This document shows, piece after piece, positions 1 to 5,372 of a stretch of 5,520 bases of DNA. Within the stretch, counting starts at the first letter, position 1, and the number at the start of each line of letters is the position of its first letter. The notes below the pieces were generated by a model. That model did no database searches. It had not been told where the DNA came from and saw only the letters and a list, made by a program, of their open reading frames with translations. Position numbers and translations under genes: made by a program. The DNA is from Clostridia bacterium (lineage in GTDB: Bacteria; Bacillota; Clostridia; Christensenellales; DUVY01): assembly GCA_026001225.1 (NCBI GenBank), contig BNZQ01000089.1, forward strand, positions 1 through 5,520, read 5' to 3'.

Positions 1-2
1 GT

Positions 3-179
3 ATCCCCGATTTCTACGCCGCCACCGTCGCCCGTTCCCACCCGAATGTACACCGCGCGAAGTGGCCGCACGGCCCCGAATGGTATCTTGTCCTTGTCGA
101 CCGCTCCTTCTCCGACAAGGCCGCCGTTTTCAATATCCTCTCCGCCGCTCGCTCCTTCGTTTCGGGTGAAAGATTGTAA
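3..179 (+). CDS. C-terminal end of an unrecognised protein (partial, 5' end outside window)
   Basis: An open frame enters from the left edge and runs 58 codons to TAA at 177-179. The translation is rich in aromatic residues and looks globular (it includes HGPEWYLVLVDRSFSDKAAV), with no membrane segment. Codon third positions are strongly C-rich (GCC, TCC, CTC, GAC), more so than in the genes further right. The opposite strand is also open here, but it reads as a Gly/Glu/Asp-rich composition typical of a shadow frame, so I prefer the + strand. The stop lies 45 bases before the next start, so the two could be co-transcribed. I do not recognise the family. It is probably a gene of the same mobile element, but that rests on position only. 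Confidence 0.5.
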   Translation: MPDFYAATVARSHPNVHRAKWPHGPEWYLVLVDRSFSDKAAVFNILSAARSFVSGERL

Positions 180-224
180 AGGATAGAAACGAATATACAA
201 TCCTTGAAAACGGAAAGATAGCCT

Positions 225-962
225 ATGCCGGTAATCCCCTACACAATCGAAAAGAGCGTTTGCAAGCGCGCGGGCGGGCGGCAGTATTGGCAGTATGCGT
301 ATGAACATATCCTTGTCGAGGTGTCGGACGCGGTGGCGGTGTTTTTAGCCGAGGACGATAAACGGGAACGGCGGTATCGGTGGAAAATAAAAAAGCAAAT
401 GCAAGCCGCGAATATACGGACGGTATTTTCCCTCGACGAATTTGTAAGGTCTGACGACGGCGAGGAACGTCCCGCCGCTGATTATATAGAGGACACCGTC
501 AACCCCGAAAACCGCAACCCGCTAACAATTTTAATCGAGAAAGAATTTACCGACGGACTTTATCATTTATATTCGTTGGTTATGCCGTCGAAACAATCCG
601 ATGTTTTTAAACTGCATGAGCGGGGCTATACCACTACCGATATGGCGGAGATGTTCGGCATTGACGAAAGTTCCGCAAGGGAACGGTTGCATAATGCTTT
701 CAAAAAAGCGGTTGAGTTATATATCGTGCGCAAGAACTACGATATATTAAACGGATTGGAGCAATTCTTTTTCAAGGATTTACACGGGAAAATATCCGAT
801 ACAAAGTATAATAGACTGTTCGCGGCGGTGTTCAGATTCTTTGTCGCGTATACAAATCCGCACCAAATCAATCTGTTGAAATTTGTCATTGACGGCGAGT
901 ACGAAAGAGAAATAAAAAAATATTTAGAAAAATCAAATCCAACCCCCGAAACACCCCCTTAA
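225..962 (+). CDS. Sigma-70 region-4-like helix-turn-helix protein
   Basis: This 245-residue protein has the layout of the sigma-70-like HTH proteins found on many clostridial conjugative and mobilizable elements. The N-terminal part (about residues 20-70) has a hydrophobic strand, HILVEVSDAVAVFLAEDD, followed by a very basic stretch (KRERRYRWKIKKQ). A region-4-like HTH lies at about residues 122-165: a helix, the turn YTTTDMAEMFGIDESSARER, and the helix LHNAFKKAV. No sigma region 2 (core-binding and -10 recognition) is visible, so it may be a regulator rather than a complete sigma factor. An in-frame TAG at 219-221 fixes the start at ATG 225 or later; the ribosome site is only a weak GGAAAG about 7 bases upstream. 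The C-terminal 80 residues are not recognised. Two terminator-like hairpins follow at once. DNA binding is inferred from family resemblance; its target promoter is not evident. Confidence 0.72.
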   Translation: MPVIPYTIEKSVCKRAGGRQYWQYAYEHILVEVSDAVAVFLAEDDKRERRYRWKIKKQMQAANIRTVFSLDEFVRSDDGEERPAADYIEDTVNPENRNPLTILIEKEFTDGLYHLYSLVMPSKQSDVFKLHERGYTTTDMAEMFGIDESSARERLHNAFKKAVELYIVRKNYDILNGLEQFFFKDLHGKISDTKYNRLFAAVFRFFVAYTNPHQINLLKFVIDGEYEREIKKYLEKSNPTPETPP

Positions 963-971
963 TTTTCCTTA

Positions 972-977
972 TATAAT
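972..977 (+). promoter_or_regulatory. Possible -10 box (TATAAT) without a clear -35
   Basis: A perfect TATAAT lies ten bases past the stop of the HTH gene. The sequence 17 bases upstream (AAACAC, inside the end of the gene) is a poor -35. The hairpin at 978-997 begins right where transcription would start, so the hairpin could alternatively serve as an operator-like dyad. The AT-rich setting makes a chance match likely. Confidence 0.25.
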
Positions 978-1004
978 AGGGACATAGTTTTGTCCTTTAT
1001 TTTT
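978..1004 (+). terminator. First terminator-like hairpin after the HTH gene
   Basis: The arm AGGGACA (978-984) pairs with TGTCCTT (991-997), including one G-U pair, across the loop TAGTTT. The following bases, TATTTTT, are T-rich. The hairpin lies 16 bases after the stop of the HTH gene. The stem is short, so termination may be partial; a second, stronger hairpin follows 14 bases later. Confidence 0.45.
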
Positions 1005-1014
1005 AACAAGACGC

Positions 1015-1049
1015 AAGCGGAGTCCGATTAAGGATTCCGTTTTTGTTTT
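1015..1049 (+). terminator. Rho-independent terminator (second of a tandem pair)
   Basis: The arm CGGAGTCC (1018-1025) and GGATTCCG (1032-1039) form an eight-pair stem with one G-U pair and the six-base loop GATTAA. The flanking A's pair with the first T's. The T-tract TTTTTGTTTT (1040-1049) follows directly. This is a textbook intrinsic terminator on the + strand. It should close the transcript of the HTH gene, unless it is antiterminated to allow read-through into the relaxase gene. Confidence 0.78.
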
Positions 1050-1066
1050 GTAAAGGGAGGTTCAAA

Positions 1067-1084
1067 ATGTTTAACACGTCTTAA
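1067..1084 (+). CDS. Possible five-residue leader peptide (MFNTS)
   Basis: ATG TTT AAC ACG TCT TAA is preceded by the strong ribosome site AAAGGGAGG (1052-1060) with a six-base gap. The site lies just after the T-tract of the terminator and before a block of nested inverted repeats. A very strong ribosome site in front of a five-codon ORF suggests a translated leader that controls RNA folding downstream, as in translational or transcriptional attenuation. That role is inferred. Alternatively the site is the fossil start of a lost gene. Confidence 0.4.
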   Translation: MFNTS

Positions 1085-1095
1085 TCTTTATATTT

Positions 1096-1114
1096 GTTTC
1101 CGCCGCGCGGAAAC
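1096..1114. repeat. Perfect inverted repeat, 8-bp arms
   Basis: GTTTCCGC (1096-1103) and GCGGAAAC (1107-1114) flank the three bases CGC. No T-tract follows, so it is not a terminator. It is the first of a series of dyads filling the relaxase upstream region and may belong to a transfer origin. Confidence 0.6.
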
Positions 1115-1130
1115 GGGCGGCCCCGCAGGG

Positions 1131-1210
1131 CAAGTTACCAAAATGCCGCAGGCAAGCGCAAGCGATTTTGGTTAACTTGCTAACCAAAATCCTTTGGGAT
1201 ATTGCGCCCC
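1131..1210. other. Nested, mutually exclusive inverted repeats; candidate oriT
   Basis: One dyad pairs CAAGTTACCAAAAT (1131-1144) with ATTTTGGTTAACTTG (1165-1179), leaving one bulged base. A second dyad pairs GATTTTGGTTA (1164-1174) perfectly with TAACCAAAATC (1181-1191) around a six-base loop. Both use the segment 1165-1174, so only one can form at a time. Inside the first loop sits the tandem GCAAGC GCAAGC (1152-1163). CCGCAGG(G)CAAG occurs twice (1123-1134 and 1146-1156). A small dyad, ATCC-TTTG-GGAT (1189-1200), is followed by TTGCGCCCC (1202-1210). Relaxases of the MobV group usually act at an oriT of nested inverted repeats directly upstream of their own gene, which matches this position. 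The nick site cannot be assigned; an RNA attenuator is the main alternative. Confidence 0.5.
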
Positions 1211-1223
1211 GGCTTTACAAGTC

Positions 1224-1253
1224 AAAAAGGAGGTTTTCATAGATAGGGAATAA
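1224..1253 (+). promoter_or_regulatory. Strong ribosome site with no standard start codon
   Basis: AAAAAGGAGG (1224-1233) is a near-perfect ribosome site, but the codon at start distance is ATA (1239-1241), followed by GAT AGG GAA TAA (ending 1253). It may be a dead leader ORF whose ATG became ATA, or a ribosome-binding decoy. The relaxase has its own ribosome site further on. Confidence 0.35.
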
Positions 1254-1277
1254 ATCGGATTTAATCAATTCAACGAC

Positions 1278-1285
1278 AAGGAGGA
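1278..1285 (+). promoter_or_regulatory. Ribosome binding site of the relaxase gene
   Basis: AAGGAGGA lies five bases before ATG 1291 and fixes that start. An overlapping out-of-frame ATG at 1287 opens only 20 codons. Confidence 0.75.
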
Positions 1286-1290
1286 TATGA

Positions 1291-2367
1291 ATGGCGCACT
1301 TGGAAAAGTACACGCAAAAGGATTATCGGAAATTACTCATGCACTATGAGCGGGCAAAGGACGGGAACGGACAATACCATAAGTACAAAAATCAGGACGT
1401 CGATTTATCCCGAACCTATCAAAACTACAACGTTGCAAACTTCCAAACGCTCCCGCAAGCCGAGTTCATGGACAAACGGCTTGCTCAACTGAAAATCTTC
1501 AACCGTAGCGACGTTAAGTATCTGTGCGATTGGATTGTCACCCTACCCAAACTTTTGGGTAACGGCGACGAACGGAAATTCTTTGATGCGGTTTTCAGGT
1601 TTTTAGCCGGCAAGTACAAACGAGAAAACGTCGTATCCGCTTACGTTCACAAGGACGAAACGCAGCCGCATATGCACTTTGCTTTCATTCCCGTTGCTAT
1701 GGATAAAAAGAGGAATATCAAAAAACTCTGCTCGAAAGATATTGTCGGCCGCGACGATCTGTTGAAGTTTCATGAGGAATTGGACGATTATCTGACAAAC
1801 GTTTTCGGTTGCAATACGGGCGTTCGGAACGGCGCGACCATAGACGGCAACCGCTCTATCGACGAATTGAAACGCGGCACGGCGGTCAAGGCATTAAAGG
1901 AAGTACGGGCGGCGCGGGAAACGGAGGAAAAGCGGATTGACGGCTTACGTTGGGGCGATAGGATCACGCCTGTCAAGGAAAAACGGGACGCCGTCGTCAT
2001 ATCCAAAGCCGATTATGACTCCGCGAACGACGCTTTAACAAAAAGGTATCTGCTTGAAGAACGGGCGCGGGAAGCGGAAACGGAAAAGCGGAAAGTCCTC
2101 GATAAAGATTACCGAAAGGATAATTTCCGATTGGAAGTAACCGCCAGAAAACTCAAAGCCGAGAAAGCCGCGCTTGAAACCGAGAGAAATAATTTGAGTA
2201 ACAGACTTCAACGGTATGACAAGGTGTTTAAAAAGAATCCCAATCTTTTGGAAGAATTTTTACGCCTTGCCGCCGAGTTAGAGCGTATCGAGCAACTTGA
2301 ACAACGTATCGCCCAAGCCGAACGGCAAGCCCGAAAGCAAGCGGAAAAGGAGGAAATGCAAATGTAG
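1291..2367 (+). CDS. MobV-family (Pre/Mob) relaxase
   Basis: This 358-residue protein is a conjugative relaxase of the MobV / plasmid recombination enzyme family (Pfam Mob_Pre). Such enzymes nick oriT, stay bound to the 5' end and lead the strand into the recipient through a helper's conjugation machinery. The N-terminal motif is present: HYER at residues 18-21, then NQDVDLSRTYQNYN at 34-47. The metal-binding HxDExxPHxH motif is intact: H120, D122, E123, P126, H127 and H129, followed by the hydrophobic strand FAFIPV. Residues 92-105 (GDERKFFDAVFRFL) also fit the family. From about residue 250 to the end the chain is highly charged and heptad-like, a probable coiled coil for dimerisation or accessory contacts. 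The length is slightly short but within the family range. The likely oriT lies just upstream. No mating-pair genes are seen, so the element is probably mobilizable rather than self-transmissible. Confidence 0.92.
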   Translation: MAHLEKYTQKDYRKLLMHYERAKDGNGQYHKYKNQDVDLSRTYQNYNVANFQTLPQAEFMDKRLAQLKIFNRSDVKYLCDWIVTLPKLLGNGDERKFFDAVFRFLAGKYKRENVVSAYVHKDETQPHMHFAFIPVAMDKKRNIKKLCSKDIVGRDDLLKFHEELDDYLTNVFGCNTGVRNGATIDGNRSIDELKRGTAVKALKEVRAARETEEKRIDGLRWGDRITPVKEKRDAVVISKADYDSANDALTKRYLLEERAREAETEKRKVLDKDYRKDNFRLEVTARKLKAEKAALETERNNLSNRLQRYDKVFKKNPNLLEEFLRLAAELERIEQLEQRIAQAERQARKQAEKEEMQM

Positions 2368-2401
2368 GAAAACGTGCTTTTAGGACTGCGGCGGCGTGTC
2401 C

Positions 2402-2497
2402 ATGAGAAAAGTATCGGGGACGTTTTTCCCGTGCCGCTCAATCAAAGAAATTGCCCAAAAGGGTAGTCTAAACGGGGGTAAAACTGAAAGCGTTTGA
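2402..2497 (+). CDS. Doubtful 31-residue ORF in the relaxase-ParB spacer
   Basis: This is the only sizeable + strand ORF in the 175-base spacer: ATG 2402 to TGA 2495, beginning MRKVSGTFFPCRSIKEIAQK. No ribosome site lies at a usable distance; the nearest purine run, AGGA, is about 18 bases upstream. The minus strand is also open here. The peptide is not recognised. It may be a gene remnant or chance. I see no terminator or convincing promoter in the spacer. Confidence 0.15.
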   Translation: MRKVSGTFFPCRSIKEIAQKGSLNGGKTESV

Positions 2498-2542
2498 ATT
2501 GTACCAAATAACAGAAAACATATAAAGGAGTAATTAAAAAAA

Positions 2543-3064
2543 ATGTATGAACAAGACCCGACTGCGGAAAACGAACTTACCCAAATTTTTGGGGCGGCTC
2601 GACGCAACCGGCACGACCGGGAAACAATGGCCAAACTTGCAAAGACGCAAAACTTTTCCCGCGAAACCTTGCGTAAAGTTGAGAAGGTAGACAACACGGC
2701 GCCGCAAATCATCAAGGACGCAATGGGCAAGGTCATCTCGATTCACAAGGCGTATGCGTTTAACAAATACCTGCAAAGTATGCCCGAAGAGGAACGGGAC
2801 GCTATCGCCGTTTGGTTGCTGCAAAAGGAGATCGGGAACAGAACAACCGGCGCATCCAAAGAAAGGGCTATCGTCAAGAATCTGTCCGACGTTATGACCA
2901 TAGCGCGGCGGTACGAGAAAATCCTAACCGGCGAATCCGTTGACCTTTATCTCAAACACAATCCCGTGGGGCTTTCGCAACTTGCGGAAATGCTCGACGA
3001 CGAGATTTTTCGGCTTTCGCGGTTTAAACTGATCATCCAAAAACGCATACTGAACAGGGCGTGA
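2543..3064 (+). CDS. ParB/KorB-like helix-turn-helix protein lacking the N-terminal ParB domain
   Basis: This 173-residue, charged, soluble protein resembles the DNA-binding middle part of ParB-family proteins. The HTH is at about residues 27-49 (ETMAKLAKTQNFSRETLRKV), followed by the typical 'EKVDNTAP ... KDAMGKVISIHKAY' segment at 47-71, which in ParB proteins reads like 'apeel...G.isi..Ay'. The N-terminal ParB/Srx nucleotide-binding domain is absent, and only about 25 residues precede the HTH. The rest (75-173) is helical and not recognised. The ribosome site AAAGGAG (2524-2530) lies 12 bases before ATG, longer than usual, but TAA at 2531-2533 rules out an earlier in-frame start. No ParA is visible, so a regulatory or accessory transfer role is as likely as partition. 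It probably shares a transcript with the relaxase and ends at the terminator at 3144. Confidence 0.65.
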   Translation: MYEQDPTAENELTQIFGAARRNRHDRETMAKLAKTQNFSRETLRKVEKVDNTAPQIIKDAMGKVISIHKAYAFNKYLQSMPEEERDAIAVWLLQKEIGNRTTGASKERAIVKNLSDVMTIARRYEKILTGESVDLYLKHNPVGLSQLAEMLDDEIFRLSRFKLIIQKRILNRA

Positions 3065-3108
3065 TTGCTGTAAAGCGCAGCCGCGCAAAATCAATGCAAA
3101 TCCAAAGG

Positions 3109-3126
3109 AAAGGAGAAAACCGTATA
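3109..3126 (+). promoter_or_regulatory. Strong ribosome site followed by ATA instead of ATG
   Basis: AAAGGAG (3109-3115) is followed after eight bases by ATA (3124-3126). The frame then runs 16 sense codons (IEKTHFPSRCRGFFVP) to TGA at 3172-3174, right through the terminator hairpin at 3144-3165. This is a possible dead or unusual-start leader peptide over a terminator. It is the second ribosome site in the window paired with ATA. Confidence 0.35.
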
Positions 3127-3143
3127 GAAAAAACTCATTTTCC

Positions 3144-3165
3144 AAGCCGCTGTCGCGGCTTTTTT
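3144..3165 (+). terminator. Rho-independent terminator after the relaxase/ParB-like genes
   Basis: AAGCCGC (3144-3150) pairs perfectly with GCGGCTT (3155-3161) across the loop TGTC, followed by a run of T's to 3165. It probably closes the relaxase and ParB-like transcript and separates it from the 93-residue ORF. Confidence 0.82.
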
Positions 3166-3232
3166 GTACCTTGAAAATTGAATATTTCTAAACACGCCCG
3201 TAAAGCGGAGCAAAAATTTAGGAGCAAACGGA

Positions 3233-3514
3233 ATGAACCAAGCGCAAACAATAATGTCGGAAAATTTACTTCTTTCTTACATCTTTTCGGACTTTAAGCC
3301 CAAAACTGAGAGCCGGAAAGGAAAGCGGTATCCGAGAGAAAAGGTTTTTATCGTAAACGAAAGTTACGCGGGAATTAAAAACCTTTCGGATATATTCGCG
3401 GATTTGCTGTATGCGGAGTATTGCCAACAAGAGCCGATTCGTCCAAGCGGCGCGGCGCGGGGATATTTCCCCGACGGCGGCAATCAAATCCGTAACGGCA
3501 AAACCGACAACTAA
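3233..3514 (+). CDS. Small protein of unknown function between transfer genes and recombinase
   Basis: A 93-residue protein with a good ribosome site (GGAG at 3221-3224, eight bases from ATG). It has a hydrophobic N-terminal helix (LLLSYIFSDF), a basic stretch around residues 24-36 (KTESRKGKRYPREK), then KVFIVNESYAGIKNLSDIFADLLYAEYC in two parts (about 37-64), which looks like two strands and a helix. The last 25 residues are Gly-, Arg- and Asn-rich and probably disordered. Its size and place beside a TnpX-type recombinase recall the small TnpW- or Xis-like accessory proteins of such elements, but the resemblance is too weak to name it. An accessory role in excision is possible by position only. 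It is followed by a 16-bp hairpin rather than a canonical terminator. Confidence 0.6.
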   Translation: MNQAQTIMSENLLLSYIFSDFKPKTESRKGKRYPREKVFIVNESYAGIKNLSDIFADLLYAEYCQQEPIRPSGAARGYFPDGGNQIRNGKTDN

Positions 3515-3540
3515 ATATTAAAACTGAATAACAGGAGCGC

Positions 3541-3575
3541 GGGAGCCTTTCGTCAAGATTTGACGGAAGGCTCCC
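3541..3575 (+). promoter_or_regulatory. Long 16-bp hairpin without a T-tract upstream of the recombinase
   Basis: GGGAGCCTTTCGTCAA (3541-3556) pairs with TTGACGGAAGGCTCCC (3560-3575) over the loop GAT, with a single G-U wobble and no mismatch. The downstream bases CAAACTTC are not a T-tract, and none follows on the minus strand either. It is therefore probably a structured mRNA element or a protein-binding dyad, for example a 3'-end stabiliser for the 93-residue ORF or a read-through regulator for the recombinase. Confidence 0.65.
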
Positions 3576-3618
3576 CAAACTTCTAAAAACTGAAATCCAA
3601 ACACCCCTAAAAAATAGC

Positions 3619-3647
3619 TGCACAAAAGGAACAACTTATGGTATAAT
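3619..3647 (+). promoter_or_regulatory. Extended -10 promoter of the serine recombinase
   Basis: TATAAT (3642-3647) is preceded by TG at 3639-3640, giving the extended -10 form TGnTATAAT. TGCACA (3619-3624) is a 4-of-6 match to the -35 box at a 17-base spacing. Transcription should begin near 3654, about 40 bases before the recombinase ATG. Confidence 0.65.
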
Positions 3648-3683
3648 GTCCGTAGCGACTATCCCTAATTACGTTGTTCCTTT
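3625..3683. repeat. 11-bp inverted repeat bracketing the recombinase promoter
   Basis: AAAGGAACAAC (3625-3635) and GTTGTTCCTTT (3673-3683) are perfect inverted copies 37 bases apart. They enclose the -10 box and predicted start site; the right arm ends two bases before the ribosome site. GGAACAAC occurs a third time at 3697-3704, in the first codons of the recombinase. The arrangement suits an operator for an autoregulating recombinase or another repressor, but this is inferred. Confidence 0.6.
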
Positions 3684-3685
3684 AT

Positions 3686-3690
3686 GGAGG
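3686..3690 (+). promoter_or_regulatory. Ribosome binding site selecting the recombinase start
   Basis: GGAGG lies four bases before ATG 3695. The same frame is open from TTG 3674, but that codon has no ribosome site and lies within the inverted-repeat arm, so ATG 3695 is the better start. Confidence 0.65.
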
Positions 3691-3694
3691 AAAC

Positions 3695-5359
3695 ATGGAA
3701 CAACAAGGAATCTTAACAAACAACCACTGCACGGGAAATCTTAACGGCAACCGAATTTATACCGCCGCGCTTTATTTAAGGTTTTCCAAAGACGACGGAA
3801 ACGCTTGCGACAGTTCGAGTATCGAAACCCAACAAATGACGCTTGAAAAGTATTGCCAAGACAACGGGTACAGAATCCATGACGTTTACAAGGACGACGG
3901 TTACACGGGCTTAAATTTCGACAGGCCGGATTTCCAAAGGCTGCTGAGCGACATTGACAATAAAAAAGTCAATCTTGTTATCACAAAAGACTTGTCAAGG
4001 TTGGGGCGCGACTACATCAAAACGGGATTTTACAGCGAAATTTTCTTTCCCGACAACGGTGTGCGGTACATAGCGATTAACGACGGTTTTGACAGCTTGA
4101 AATCCGACAACGACATTGCGCCGTTCAAGAATATCTTGAACAATATGTACAGTAAAGATTTGAGCCGCAAGGTCAAATCTGCGCTCCGGCAAAGGCTCAA
4201 TCACGGATTGTACTGTTTCGGGCAAGTACCTTACGGTTACAAAAAGCACCCCGATAACAAGAACAAACTCGTCGCCGATGAAGAAACGGCGGCGACGGTA
4301 CGGGAAATCTACCGCATGGCGTTAGAGGGCAAGGGTACTCGCGTTATATCGAGAGAGTTATCCGGCAGACAGATTTTGGTGCCGTCTGCGTACAAGGCTC
4401 TCCACGGAAACGCGAAGTATACGCGACACCACACGGGCAAGGAAATCTCGCCGTACAAATGGAGCGTAGTAACCCTAACAAAAATCTTGCGCGACCGCAT
4501 TTATGTGGGCGATACCGTCGGCGGCAGGTGCGAGGTAGTCAACACCCGAACCGGCAAAAGGCAGATGAAACCGAAAGACCAGCTTATCTTTGTCGAGAAT
4601 ACTCACGAACCGCTTGTCAGCCGCGAGGATTACGATCGCGTACAACAAATTATGACCGCAAGGCACAGACCGGCTTGGCGACACAATGAAAACATTTTCC
4701 GCAGTATCCTGTTTTGCGGGCAATGCGGCAAGAGAATGCACTTGGGCGTATATGAAATTAAGACAAAGAAAAAGGCCGTCGTTACGAAGGTAATTTACCG
4801 TTGTCACAACCACACTCTTAACCCGCAGGAATGTACACAGCATAATCATATCTATTACGACGTTTTAAAAGAGCGGGTATGGGAATCGGTCAAGAAAGTG
4901 TTAACCCTCATGCAATCCGACAGCCGTATGCTCGAAGCCGTGAGAAAAAGAATCGCCGGAAATAACAACTCGGAAAAGATGCTTGCCGAAAAGACCAAAA
5001 TCGAAAAACGGCTCCACGCTTTAATGACAATCGTCCGTAAACTTTACGAGGACTACGCCGCCGAGCGGCTTGACGAAAGCGGGTATCAAGACTTGCTCGC
5101 GGGCTATCAAGCGGAAAAGAAAACGCTGACCGAACGCTTAACCGCCCTTGTCGCTGAACTCGGCAAAACGACCGACCACGAGGAAAGCCTTAAAAAGTTG
5201 AGAACGCTGGCCGCCGCTTACGCCGACAGCAAGGAACTCACTTCCGAAATTGCACACAAGTTTATCGAACGGATAGAGTTGAAACGGGCGGAAATCATCG
5301 ACGGGAAAGAAGTCAGAGAATTAAACATCGTTTACAGGTTTATCAATATCAATTTATAA
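3695..5359 (+). CDS. Large serine recombinase (TnpX/TndX type) of the element
   Basis: From ATG 3695 this is a 554-residue site-specific recombinase that should excise and integrate the element through a 5'-phosphoserine DNA link. The resolvase-type catalytic domain spans about residues 20-165: ALYLRFSKDD with R29 and nucleophile S31, YKDDGYTGLNFDRPDFQRLL, and DLSRLGRDYIKTG with the conserved arginines. The recombinase domain follows (about 172-300, from FGQVPYGYKK). The zinc ribbon has C341, C344, C370 and C380. A coiled-coil stretch lies at about 420-500. The C-terminal IERIELKRAEIIDGKEVREL resembles the DUF4368-type tail of clostridial recombinases. All key residues are present and the length is normal. 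The stop lies only a few bases before the apparent end of the element, as for tndX in Tn5397. It is driven by the promoter at 3619-3647. Confidence 0.93.
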   Translation: MEQQGILTNNHCTGNLNGNRIYTAALYLRFSKDDGNACDSSSIETQQMTLEKYCQDNGYRIHDVYKDDGYTGLNFDRPDFQRLLSDIDNKKVNLVITKDLSRLGRDYIKTGFYSEIFFPDNGVRYIAINDGFDSLKSDNDIAPFKNILNNMYSKDLSRKVKSALRQRLNHGLYCFGQVPYGYKKHPDNKNKLVADEETAATVREIYRMALEGKGTRVISRELSGRQILVPSAYKALHGNAKYTRHHTGKEISPYKWSVVTLTKILRDRIYVGDTVGGRCEVVNTRTGKRQMKPKDQLIFVENTHEPLVSREDYDRVQQIMTARHRPAWRHNENIFRSILFCGQCGKRMHLGVYEIKTKKKAVVTKVIYRCHNHTLNPQECTQHNHIYYDVLKERVWESVKKVLTLMQSDSRMLEAVRKRIAGNNNSEKMLAEKTKIEKRLHALMTIVRKLYEDYAAERLDESGYQDLLAGYQAEKKTLTERLTALVAELGKTTDHEESLKKLRTLAAAYADSKELTSEIAHKFIERIELKRAEIIDGKEVRELNIVYRFININL

Positions 5360-5372
5360 CCGTTTAGGTAGT

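Noticed and set aside
1544..1561. Inverted repeat TACCCAAA-CT-TTTGGGTA inside the relaxase gene
   Set aside because: It is a perfect 8-bp dyad but lies within well-conserved coding sequence, with no T-tract or other sign of function.
2499..2526. TTGTAC-16-TATAAA as a promoter for the ParB-like gene
   Set aside because: The -35 matches only three bases and the -10 would overlap the ribosome site, so transcripts would lack it.
3171..3194. TTGAAAATTGAATATT as a promoter before the 93-residue ORF, and loosely similar AAACTGAA strings at 2481, 3521 and 3589
   Set aside because: No -10 box lies at the right distance after TTGAAA, and the similar strings are too short and degenerate to call a repeat family.
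3458..3473. Hairpin CGGGGA-TATT-TCCCCG
   Set aside because: It is inside the 93-residue coding region, short and without a T-tract; GC-rich chance is enough.
3674..3694. TTG start that would lengthen the recombinase by seven codons
   Set aside because: No ribosome site precedes it and it lies in the inverted-repeat arm; ATG 3695 has GGAGG just upstream.
4459..4689. 76-codon + strand ORF and several minus-strand ORFs within the recombinase and relaxase genes
   Set aside because: They are shadow frames of strongly supported genes, without ribosome sites or recognisable domains.
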